The notes under the pieces were generated by a model. The model did no database searches and was not told where the DNA came from. It saw only the letters and a list, made by a program, of their open reading frames with translations. Source: Plantago ovata (Eukaryota; Streptophyta; Magnoliopsida; Lamiales; Plantaginaceae). From it: a stretch of 64,000 nt of DNA. The DNA is taken from contig CM051457.1 in NCBI GenBank assembly GCA_028274465.1, positions 61,318,899 to 61,382,898 of the forward strand, written 5' to 3'. Positions 44,592-55,003 of this stretch are shown here, one piece after another (position 1 is the first letter of the stretch; every line of letters begins with the position of its first letter). The translations under genes and the position numbers were made by a program.

Positions 44592-45011
44592 GTGTCATAC
44601 GAGGTGCTAACCGCTGTTTGTAGGTACCATACAAAGGGAAGGGAGCATTCCCGTATGATTGTTGTGAAGAACCATGTCAAGGAAGGTGACCTCGCTAGAT
44701 GTGCGTTCAAGCCAAGGGGTTTTGCAACAACGTCGTGGATTATCCAAGAGGAGGAGCTAGAGTACACCTGGAGTAAGGACTCCTATGCCTATTCATGCAC
44801 CACCGAAGGGACAGAAACCATTATTACGTCATCACTCCATCACGAGGACTGCAGAGTTCGAATGAACAGGAAGGCACCGGGACATTCTCGCCGCGGCGGA
44901 TTCAATCTTGAGTTCGCAGTTGCTAGAAGGTTCCAAAGCGCTAGCTTGGTTCCAAAACATAATGACATGGGTGCCCAGCAACTCATTGGGGTGCCCTTTG
45001 CCTGCCTCTAA
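44592..45011 (+). pseudogene. Element F unrecognised 3' ORF
   Basis: 139-residue open frame in the position where D has its Transposase_32-like ORF. It overlaps a CGCTGTTTGTAG acceptor-like site (44612-44623) similar to the one before the D ORF. The protein matches nothing I know. Downstream (45012-45480) is an acidic, Asp-rich decayed stretch, after which homology to D resumes at CAGCCGACCGAGGCCAAACC. It may be a replacement sequence or a heavily decayed copy. Confidence 0.35.
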
Positions 45012-45479
45012 AGTGAGCATCATATAGACATCGGGAGCATCAACTGTAGAGAATGTGGTCGACATTGGAAAACAAGGAATACAACCTCTGAATACCCGAG
45101 CAGCTCGCTGTAACCTCCTTGGGGTGTAAAACGCTGGAAGGGTTAGTCCTGATACCACTTGCCTTTCCCCTTCAACAGTTCACAGTCTATTGGAGAGGTA
45201 CCGGGTAGAAGATTCCATAACAGAGGCGGCCAATCTTGAAGATTCCCTTCGACACCGCAACTCCACCAGTGACGATGTGCGTGACAGTAGTAACAATGAA
45301 GACGATAGGGACAATGATGATACAGATGGTTGAATTGGTCCTATCCGATCTATTGATGGAACTACCGCCGCTACCACAAGTCCCGATGATCATATATGAG
45401 GCTCCCAGAGCAGGCCCAAAAACTCACAAGCAGCACACTCAGCCGACCGAGGCCAAACCATGGGATAACATCTAGTATC

Positions 45480-46988
45480 ACATCTTATTTCCTCATTTTC
45501 TAACTGCTAGGGACTAGCGTTAATTTCATGAGGGGGGATGGGATTTAAGTGATCTGATGTTGTTAGTTTGGAGCTTGGTATTGGTAGGTTGAGTATAGTA
45601 CCTTGCATGTTTTATCCACCCACATTTGCATTTGCACGTTTACCGCTTTCTTAGTTTTTTAGGTTGCATTCACTGCATTCACTACATTCATCCTAGGATA
45701 GTCTTGCATGTTTTATATGGAGTTTTATTGCCGAATTTTTTGAACTTTTTTATTGGGTAGATCAACTAACTATGCCATTAATCGTATGCTTCATCTCTAT
45801 GAATTTGTTTGAAGTTTTTCTCGCTTGGCTTGTCACATTTATGTATTGCACTTACTTAAGCTTGGTAGTCTCGACATCACTTAGTGGTGTTTTCTCTACT
45901 GCGGTTCACGAAGGCCTTTATAATAGGATGATGCATGTTAGGGTCTTATGGTTGTTTTCCCGAGTAATTATGTACCTAAGAGGCAACAAGTCTTCACCAT
46001 GCTTTGAGATTGCTAAATGCCTAGGAAGGAGGTAGTGTGAGGTTGTGTGATCCTTTGTTTATAACCTATTCTTCCGAATAGGTTTGGGGAGGCGGTTACA
46101 CCATCATTAGACTTGTTTCTGTTTTTCATTTTTCGTATCGTGAGTTTATTGTTCTTTTCTGTAAATGTTGTACTCCAAACCTATTCTTTCGAATAGGTTT
46201 GGGGAAGTCGTGTGAGTCATTTTGTTTCTCTCTTCGTTATGCTACTGCTGGCTAGAAAAAAAATCGAAAAAAAAGAAAGAAAAATTCCAGAAAAAAAGAG
46301 AGAAAAAGAAAAAAGGAAAAAAGAATCTGGAAAGAAAAAAAAAGAAAAAAAGAAAAGACCCAAAAAAAGCAAAGGGTCCAAAAAAAGAAAGCCAAATAGC
46401 AGTTTAGCAAAGTGTTGAGTGTTTTCCATTCGTATTCATGTTGTGATTTTTTATCTTTTATCTTTTTGTCTTAAGTGTCATCTGTTCTAGACCACCCTCG
46501 TCCTGCCATTCAGGAAGTGGTGAATAGCTTAAGACTTTACTTGAGAGATGGGTAGAATAGGGGAGAGTTATCTTTTATAGGAAACCCTCCTTTGTTTGAT
46601 GAGAACCAGTACTGGTTCGACCTCTTTTGAGGAAAAGTCTTAACATGGTGAATAGCAGTAAGTCCTCAGTTTCATAGGCACGGGGCAACCATTCGTATCT
46701 TAGCATGCTTCATTACGTCGTCATTGACTAGGTTCAGATAGAGAATGTTACGAGAGACTATCTTGTCTTGACATAAGTGCTTATGTAGATGTGTATAAGT
46801 CAATTGAGGTATTCTTCAACCTATATTCATACTTTGATTCATATGGTTTTTGTTCATAAGTTATTTGGTAGATTCAGTAGATTAGTTCATTGTATTTGGC
46901 ATGAAACTCCATTTTGTGTCTTGCATGTTTTTTGCATTAGAGTCTAGTTAGTTGCTTGAGGACAAGCAAAGGTTCGGTTTGAGGAGTT
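45480..46988 (+). other. Element F non-coding tail
   Basis: Homologous to the C, D and I tails. Two AACCTATTC hairpins with intact stems (46063-46084, 46178-46199), a purine tract (about 46255-46400), stem TTGCTTG / CAAGCAA (46952-46969) and PPT GGTTTGAGGAGTT. No gene. Confidence 0.8.
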
Positions 46989-48305
46989 TGATGAACGTGT
47001 ATTTTACACTTTCATTCGAGTCTTTTTCACCTATTTTAGCTATCCTCTATGTTAATTTAGCTATATTTTAATGCATTTTATTAGAATAGTGTCATGTTTC
47101 CCTTTAGATTTTATTTTACAGATTTTGGTTGAAATTCGAAGATTTCCGGGCAAATATATTGAAGTTGACAAGGAATTGGTGTTCCAGAAGCCTATTTGGA
47201 GTATCTGAAGGTTTTCGGATAGGATTTAAAGTCTAGGGGCCGAATCTGGAGGTTAGAAGGCTACTAGAAGACAGAAACCGAGTCTGAAAAGGGAAGAAAT
47301 CCAAAAACGCGTCGAAAACGCGGAATTCCGCGAGAAAAACCCGAGGGCGAACCGCCGCACAGCTGGGGCGAACCGCCCCACACCGGGCGAACCGCCGGGC
47401 GTGTGGGGCGAACTGCCCCGTGGTATTTCGGGGCCTATATAGAGTTGCTCATTTTTCTCCGAAAATCATATCTTTCCAGACCTACTTTCTCATCTCTCTC
47501 TATAGTTTTTGGTAGGAACTTCACGGGGCCTGTCCTGGGAGTTCCGTAGCTTAGGGGATACTTTTTCATAGCGGATTGGAGCTCGTAGGATCGCAATTCT
47601 TCGGAGATTGACAACCTTCGGTAACTTGTATCTTACAGTTTAATCTATTTATTTTATATATCTTTCAATATGTTTTCTTCTATGATTTCTATTGATTGCA
47701 TGCCTATTATGAGTAGCTAAACTTATAGTTGGTGGTAGTATGTGAATTCTTAGCGAAGGGAAGATAATCATGCTAATGGCTATATTGCGCATTATACTCC
47801 GTGTCATTGCTTTATTTCGTTGATCAGGCACAACCGAAATTCTCGTATGTTGTATTAATTATTATGCACAATTGGACACTTGTCGACCATCAGACCAATT
47901 ATCTTCGTAGTGTTGAATAATTACGGAACACATTAGGACAATAGTGATTAACTTGTCAGACCAATTATCTTCGTAGTGCTTAATATTTGCAACAGGACAC
48001 TAGATTGATTCAAAGATCTCTATGCAAGACCGAGGAATTTATGCATGATTATCGACCCGTTATGCTAAGAAGGACCATACTATCACCAATCTCCATTATC
48101 TGCTAGAAACCCCCCTTTTGCTATCTGTCTGTTGTTTTATATTCTCTGGTTAAATAGATAAAGCTAGTTATAGTCCTGAGAGAACGACACTCGAGTCATT
48201 CTACTGCTACACTACGGTTTTCGTTGTAGTTGTGGATTGCCTTTGGCTAAATTACAAATTTATTTGATTCGTTCGCGTTGGAACACGACATCCGCGCGTT
48301 CATCA
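46989..48305 (+). repeat. Element F 3' LTR (1317 bp)
   Basis: Direct repeat of the 5' LTR, about 32 differences counted by eye. The TATA box is altered (CTATATAGAG). Dyad cluster at 47344-47423. Confidence 0.93.
47344..47423 (+). repeat. GC dyad cluster in 3' LTR of F
   Basis: Same four units as 40244-40323; one right arm now reads CTGCCCC. Confidence 0.87.
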
Positions 48306-49507
48306 GACACACCTCCTCAAGATTCCATCAGCCCCTTCTCTAAGAAGGTTCGGATCATCCCATATGTAAAACCTGCACTGTTTTGCGAGTGCTCTCCTGT
48401 CGGAGGCTGAGTTGTTAGTTGGGCAAATGCCCGTACCGAAATAATTCAAAATATCAGCATAGCATGGCTCTTCATCTACTCTCATCAAGTGTTCATCGGG
48501 GAGATCCTCATTAACAGGGAGTTCATCTACGGGGTATTTGGAATTCTAGACAAGTGGTCAGCTATGTGATTCTCCTTACCAGCCCTATCCACTATAGTCA
48601 AATCAAAATCTTGTAACAGTAAGACCCAACGGATTAATCTTGGCTTAGAATCTTATTTAGCTATTAAGTATCTTAAAGCAACATGATCGGTGTGGACATT
48701 CACAGGGTATCCTAACAAATAAGACCTAAACTTTTGTAAAGCAAAGACAATAGCTAAAAATTATTTTTCAGTAGTTTTATAGCTAACTTGAGTTGAGTCT
48801 AGGGTCTTACTAACATAGTAAATCCCACGATACTGCTTATCTATTTTCTGGCACAAGACCGCCCCCATAGCAAAATTTTAGGCATCACACATTATCTCGA
48901 AAGGAAGTTTCCAATTAGGTGGCACCACTATAGGAGCAGTGATTAATCTGGCCTTGAGTGTGTTAAAGGCTTCTAAGCAATCTTTAGAAAAGTGAAAAAT
49001 CACATCTTTTGCAAGCAAATTGCTTAATGGTTTTGCAATTTTCGAAAAATCTTTGATAAACCTCATATGGAATCCTACATGACCAAGAAAAGACTGAAGT
49101 TCTTTGACACAAGTGGGTGGGGGAAGTTTCTCAATTATTTCTATCTTAGCCTTATCTACTTCGATGCCCCTTTCGGAGACCACATGTCCTAGAACAATGC
49201 CTTCCCTAACCATGTAATGACTTTTCTCCCAACTTAGAGTTAAATTTCACTCAGTACACCTTTTGAGAAAAAGATCTAATCTATGCAAGCATTCATCAAA
49301 AGAGTCACCAAAGAGGGAAAAATCATCCATAAAAACCTCAACAAACTTAGTCACCATATCAGAAAAAACAGACAGCATGCACCTTTGAAAAGTGGCGGGG
49401 GCGTTGCATAGCCCAAATGGCATTCTCCTGTAGGCAAATGTTCCGAAAGGGCAAGTGAAAGTCGTCTTCTCCTGATCCTCTGGTGCAATCGGAATTTGAT
49501 AGAAACC
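48306..49507 (-). pseudogene. Element E reverse transcriptase C-terminal part and RNase H
   Basis: Minus strand, continuing the 49508-52434 gene. RT landmarks RRMPFGLCNAPATFQRCM and MDDFSLFGDSFDECLHRLD (catalytic MDD near 49323-49331; the Tyr is Phe here), then GHVVSERGIEVDKAKIEII. The RNase H-like segment HTDHVALRYLI and ADHLSRI-type sequence follow, and the linker EEPCYADILNYFGTGICP ends at 48306, where F was inserted. Stops occur near 49506, 49240, 48877 and later. Confidence 0.88.
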
Positions 49508-52434
49508 TTAGAAGCCATCAAGGAAACAATCAAATTTCCGCCCCGCAAGGCGGTTTAGCATGTCATCAATAAATGGGAGAGGGAAGTGGTCTTTCTTTGT
49601 GGCGGCATTTAATCTCCTATAGTCAATACACATCCGCCACCCTGTGGTTATCCTCACTGGCACTAGCTCTCCCTTTTCATTCTCTTCCACTGTAATCCCT
49701 GATTTCTTAGGCACAACATGTACGGTGCTCACCCACCTACTATCAGGAATGGGATAGATCATATCGGCATCTAGAAACTTAATCACCTCCTTCTTCACAA
49801 CTTCTTGCATGGCTGAGTTTATCCTACGCTGAGGTTGCCTAACGGGTTTGGCATCCTGTTCTAGAGTGATATTGTGCACACACCGTGTAGGGCTTATCCC
49901 CTTAATGTCACTAATTCCCCATCCTATAGCTGCAAAATTTTCCTTAAGGACTTGGACTAGCCTACCTTCTTCTATGCTAGATAGGTGTGAGGAAATTATT
50001 ACAGGCTTTTTCTCATTTTCTCCTAAGTAAACATACTTAAGGTGCCCAGGAAGGGGTTTCAGTTCTAAGCTAGGCTCTTCTGGAAGTCGGTTATCTCCCT
50101 CTTCTTCTTCTATGGGTTCAAGTACCTCTTCTCCGAATGGGATTTCGGGTGTGCTATCCATTAACTCGACTAGTTCTCTTTCTTCCTCAGACATGGAACA
50201 AGTCTTCACCTGCATGGTTAGTGCCTCTTCAAGAGGTTCAACATGATCATGGCAATGGTGAAATTCAGAAATCACAGAATCATAGCAATCAAAAAATTTT
50301 AATTCTTCTATAACCACTTTATCAACTATGCTACACCCTACCAATTCAATTTTCTCACCCATTACCTCCATGGTGATTTTCTTGCCTTTTAGTTCAAGGC
50401 ATGTGTTGGTAGTGGCCATGAATGGTCTTCCAAGCAGTACCACGTGTCCGCAGCTGACTTCATCACTACAAAATCTGCAGGGAATTATTAGTTTGTCTAC
50501 CTTTACGAGGACTTCCTCAATTATTCCTTCGGGACGTTTCACGCTTTGGTCTGCCATTTGTACAACCATCTCGGTTGGCTGCATTTCCCCAAGGTCTAGG
50601 GCTTTGTATACTGAGAAGGGCATCAGGTTGATGCTAGCGCCTAAGTCGAGCATGGCCTTGGTGGACCTTCCATTCCCCATGGTGATATCAATGATGAAAC
50701 TCCCTGGGTCTCGTTGTTTCGCGGGAAGCCCTGCTATAGAATGTACTGTCTCCATACCTGTTCCGTCTCCCCCTAGTGCAATCTTCTTGTTGGTCTTCAC
50801 CTCATTAAAGAACTTTGTATAGGCCGGAAAATTCTGAATGAGCTCCAATAGGGGAACATTAATTTCGACTTTAGAGAGGCGCTTGAATAGCGGTGACTCC
50901 TGTATATCCTTCTTGGCTGGCTTGATCCTACTAGGGAATGGCATGTGAGGTTTTGGGGGCACATAAGGATTGGGAGACTTATGAAGTCCCTCCTCGATAT
51001 TGGGTGTGTCCCCCTTATCCCCATTGTTGTCGCCGTCTTCATTGTCTTGCACTGGAGGGTCTGTGGAGCCTTCACATATTTCATTCTCCTTGCTTGTCCC
51101 TGCATTGTTAGTCATAGTAGATTTAACATGTTTAGGACGTACAAAGTTAGAGATTTTAGTTACCTTCCCACTTCGGAGGAGTAGGTTTACTTCCTCGAAC
51201 TCAAGGACCTCAGTAGTAACCTCTGGAACGTCCTCCGTAGCATAAAGAACCTCAGTGGAAAGTGAAATCGGGGAGCTGGGGTCGTCCAGCTCCCTGGCCG
51301 TGGGCGGCGGACCGCCCCCCACTCCCGGTGGTGCGCCTGGGAGTGGCAGTGGGGGTCCTTCCCCACTGGCCGTGGGCGGTGGACCGCCCCCCACTCCCGG
51401 CGGTGCGCCTGGGACTGGCAGGGGGCCCCCGCCCTCTCTGGACGTGGGGGGCGCACTGCCCCCCACACCAGGTGGACCGCCCCTCACGTGCAGTGAGGCG
51501 TCCCCTGGATTTTCATTTCCGGGCTCTTGTGTATTGAATTGTTCGACCTTTTCACACTCTAACAAACTGACTTCCTCTATTAATTGCTCAGTTACTGCTA
51601 CCCCTTCAAAAACTTGTGATATCCAGAGGTTCTGTTCAACTTGTTGTGAATGTGCGATCTCAAATATACTCTCAATGGCTTTAATTCCTACATAGATTGC
51701 AAGTGCATCCTCCTCACTGATATCATCTTCATCTTCTCGGAACTCCTTAGATAAACTTTCGCTTCCAGTTTGATCTAGCCTATCACTGGTGAAGTGACGT
51801 GGTGTTAGTCTCTCTGACTGTGCGGATCCTCTGGCGTAATTACGGAAGACCTTTTTTGCCTCTTCAACCGTGCAATCTTCCAACCCTCCGCACAACCCAT
51901 CTACTCTAAGCCTAATCACATCGCGTAACCCACCAACAAAATGCCAAATCAACTCCCCATCTTCGAAACGGTGATGGGGGCACTCTCTCTTATACAACTC
52001 AAACTGATCGTAGGTGTCACAAACCGCTCATCTTCGCCTTGCTTGAAGTTTTCAATCCTTCCTCGCAAGGCCATTGTCTCTTGGTATGGCATAAATCGCG
52101 CTAAGAACTCCTCTACTACTTGATCCCAAGTCCTCAGTGATCCCGGTGCCAATCTTGTTATCCAAAGTCTCAGTTCGTACCCCAAGGCGAAAGAAAATAA
52201 TTTCCTGCATATTTGGTCTTCCGTAAACCCCTTAGCCGGAATTCTAGCTATTTCCTCCTCATAGGATCGAATAAAACTCAGTGGATTCATCCCTACTCCT
52301 TCCTCAAACCTTGGTATGCTCCTTACCATAGAACTTGTCGCCTCATACCCCGTTAACTCATCATCCAAGTATATAGTTGATCCTCTCCTAACTTGCGAGA
52401 ATTGTGGGGTCATGCGATCCCTCATGGACGTCAT
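49508..52434 (-). pseudogene. gag-pol: Element E Gag-protease-RT polyprotein (N-terminal part)
   Basis: Starts at MTSMRDRMTPQ (52434). Gag capsid (PRFEEGVGMNPLSFIRSYEE, LWITRLAPGSLRTWDQVVEE) shifts frame near 51980 and continues from MYKRECPHHRF. A Pro/Gly-rich insert with about four 20-residue repeats (GVGGGPPPTA type) lies at 51490-51295. The protease has AMLDLGASINLMPFSVYKAL, with Leu after the catalytic Asp as is usual in Athila. RT begins SPTRCVHNITLE and runs to DCFLDGF before a stop at 49508. No typical CCHC knuckle is seen. Confidence 0.88.
51295..51490 (-). repeat. Dyad array inside the E gag coding region
   Basis: About six GGCG-N3-CGCC-type dyads (GGCG-GAC-CGCC, GGCG-GTG-CGCC, GGCG-CAC-TGCC) recur within the Pro/Gly-rich repeat. 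They are the same word as in the E LTR, in frame and translated as GxGGxPPP-like sequence. Confidence 0.85.
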
Positions 52435-52595
52435 ACCTGGATATCTGGGAAAGGATATAACTCAAAACCAAAAATCAGTCATGTTCGCTCTGACGAAAAT
52501 TTGGAACCCAACTTCTACACTAGACAACGAGATTACTATATCCTGGAAATTGAATGTTGAAAATAAACAAGCTAAAGAGTAAAAAGGAGTTATAG

Positions 52596-52613
52596 TCCCC
52601 GGCAACGGCGCCA
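52596..52613 (-). promoter_or_regulatory. Primer binding site, tRNA-Asp (element E)
   Basis: The minus strand reads TGGCGCCGTTGCCGGGGA, 3 nt inside the 5' LTR edge at 52617. Confidence 0.95.
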
Positions 52614-52616
52614 ATT

Positions 52617-53907
52617 TGTTGAACGAGATTGTCAGACTCGAACAATCAAATAAATTTGTTTTTAGCCAAAGGGCAACTCACAACTACACAAAACACGTAG
52701 TGCAGAGGTAAGATGACCTCGACTGTCGATCTCTAGGGACTAAAATAGCTTTAACTAAATAACTATTTTCAGAAAACAAATTTATATTAACTCTACTTAA
52801 CAAGATATGGAGAAAGTTGGTGATAGTATGCTCGTTCTAAGCATCAAGTTCTAATTATGCATGAAAGTGCAATGCGTACTGTCTTAAAAGTAATTCGATT
52901 TACAAACACCAAAGACAGGTTTGCAGACGTGTATTTTGAAAGCTTCCTATCTATATTAATACTTAGTTCAAGCAGTACTGCAAATTATATATAATCGAAT
53001 CGATGATCTTGAATTGTCCTAGTGTTTCTAACACCTTTCTACGAAGATATGTGGCTTAGTCGGATCAGAATCGAATTAAGATAATTAAACAAGTAAAAGA
53101 CTGAGAAACTCAATCATGCATAATACGAACCCTAGCTACGAATTCACATACTATCACCAAGTAGATGCTTAGCTACTCATATCAATAACACGATAAACAA
53201 TCATAATCGAAGCAATAATGAATGAAAACATGTTTAATTGAAAGATAAATAGCAGAACTGTGAGATACAAGGTTACCACCAAAGGTTGTCAATCTCCGGT
53301 GAATGGCTAAAACTCACAAAGATCTAGCAAGGTGAGATTAAACGGTGTCCAAATCTCTCCTCTAGCTCCAAAATCGCTAAGTTACAAAGAATCTAAGAGA
53401 AAATATACCCAGAACAAGCTCTAGGCTTTTTGTCTGGAAAAATATGAAAAGAGATATGTAAAATTGTAGATTTTGGGATATATATATATAGAGCTGTCGG
53501 AAAGCTCCGCGGCGCACCGCCCCGTACGCGGCGGTGTGCCCGCCACGTGGCGGTCCGCCGCGCACGTGGCGGTGAGCCATGCACGGGCAGAACGCGGCCC
53601 GTGCAGAATTCCTCCTTTGGATCCTCGAATTCGGCCCCTTGCACGATTTTGAGCTCCGAACTTGATCTCTTGGCCTTGAAACTCGTCTCGGTACTCCTTG
53701 ACACACCACGAGTGATCTCGTTGCACCAAAACATCATCGTTTCGCCATTAATTACATCCAAAAACGAGATTTCCACCTAAAACCTGAAAAGAACAAAAGA
53801 AATGGAAACGTGACACTATTCTAACAAAATGCAATAAAATCCATGCAAGAGGATAGCTAAATTGGTGAAAAAAGACTCGAATGATAGTGTAAAAAACACT
53901 GTCATCA
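52617..53907 (-). repeat. Element E 5' LTR (1291 bp)
   Basis: On the minus strand it starts TGATGACAG and ends CTCGTTCAACA. TATA-rich CTATATATATATA lies at about 53476-53491, just downstream (minus sense) of the dyad cluster. Confidence 0.88.
53505..53602 (-). repeat. GC dyad cluster in LTR E
   Basis: Units GGCG-CAC-CGCC and GGCG-GTC-CGCC, plus degenerate copies, and an 8-bp inverted repeat GCACGGGC / GCCCGTGC at the right end. It ends about 14 bp before the minus-strand TATA run. Confidence 0.82.
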
Positions 53908-54979
53908 CCAAAGCACACTTGCTTCGTTTCCAACCTAACTAGAGAACTGTAACCTTGTTCTCCAGCAAACTTGGGACTTATAATCAGCAACACAATGCTT
54001 GATTAATTCCCCCTAAATTTCACGCCTGAAAAATGGTGTTTATCAGTTAGAGAGGTTTGGGATGAGATGACTTGAGTATAACGTTTTCAGCTATAACAAG
54101 TTATCTAAAGAAACACAACTTGTAATACTTTTCAGTAAGCAAGTTAAGTTGTTTCTGGTGTCAAGACTTGTTCTTGTTCAAAAGAAACAATACTAAACTA
54201 ATTTCTTAGCCGTGAATGTTCTACTTCTTCACAAGTAACTTTTGCTTCAGGCTTAAGTCTTGGAACGGATCAATAGGCAGTAAAGAGTATGGAAGATTGA
54301 GTGTTTAAGCACAAGTGAGAGTTTGATCACGTTGTTGACACACTTCAACTCTTTGCGGGATGACCTCTATTTATAGGGAATCAAAGGAGCCGTTTGAATT
54401 TTAAATTGTAAGGCTTTGTACCTTAAGATGTCACTATCTTGCTTTTGTACTTTCAGCAGCGTCCTTCATTTGTCTTCTAGTCTTCATTTTCTTCGCGTGC
54501 CTACTTTGCATTTAAGGTTCATTTGAACCGAATTCAAATGTGAACGTTGGAGCCAAAATGCAAGTAATTTCAGCAAGGAGGTCACATATGTATTTCAACA
54601 AGTGGCCAGTCTCATTTTCAGCAAGCACAACCTACTCTGTCATATAGATTTTCACTTATGCGAGCCGTTGCTGAAAATCTCACTTTCTGAGCAACATGTG
54701 CCTTTGTAGATACCTTTCTTAGAATTCTTCTAAATCTTCAGTCTTCGAATCTTCAAATTTTTGAGCGGTTCTAGTGCTTCAATATTTCATTTGTAAAAAC
54801 AAAGTACATCATCAGCAAACTAAAGCACCTAACTAGTACCTACACTAAATCTTCAGCAAACGTTCCTCTTTTACAATGTCCTTAAAATTCTAAATTCCTA
54901 TGGACCTTAAGAGTACTATTTACTGGACTTTGCTTAATTTAGCATGATTAATTGCTCATCAAAATTACAAGTTTCCTAA
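53908..54979 (-). mobile_element. Element G: Sirevirus-type LTR, interrupted by E
   Basis: Minus-strand copy of the A-type LTR, from TGTTAGGAAAC (54979) to the E insertion. A TATA box is visible as CTATTTATAG on the plus strand near 54367-54376. No Sirevirus PPT lies on its right, so it is a 5' or solo LTR. About 24 bp of unassigned sequence separate it from J. Confidence 0.85.
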
Positions 54980-55003
54980 CAATGGCCTAGTTTATACTGA
55001 AAG

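Larger units (their letters stand above)
39888..48305 (+). mobile_element. Element F: gag-protease-only Ty3/gypsy retrotransposon, complete
   Basis: LTRs 39888-41205 and 46989-48305 (about 2.4% divergent by eye), flanked by AACAC / GACAC, a target duplication with one change. It has a perfect tRNA-Asp PBS, gag and protease, an unrecognised 3' ORF region, and a tail homologous to C, D and I. No RT, RNase H or integrase is visible. It lies between the RNase H and integrase parts of E. Confidence 0.92.
48306..53907 (-). mobile_element. Element E: Athila-like Ty3/gypsy retrotransposon, 5' part
   Basis: Minus strand: 5' LTR 52617-53907, tRNA-Asp PBS, gag, protease, RT and RNase H. The integrase part lies at 38935-39887 beyond F; the 3' LTR is outside the window. 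Domain order PR-RT-RH-IN and motifs such as LDLGASINLMP fit Athila. It is inserted in LTR G (flank CCAAA at 53908). Confidence 0.9.
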
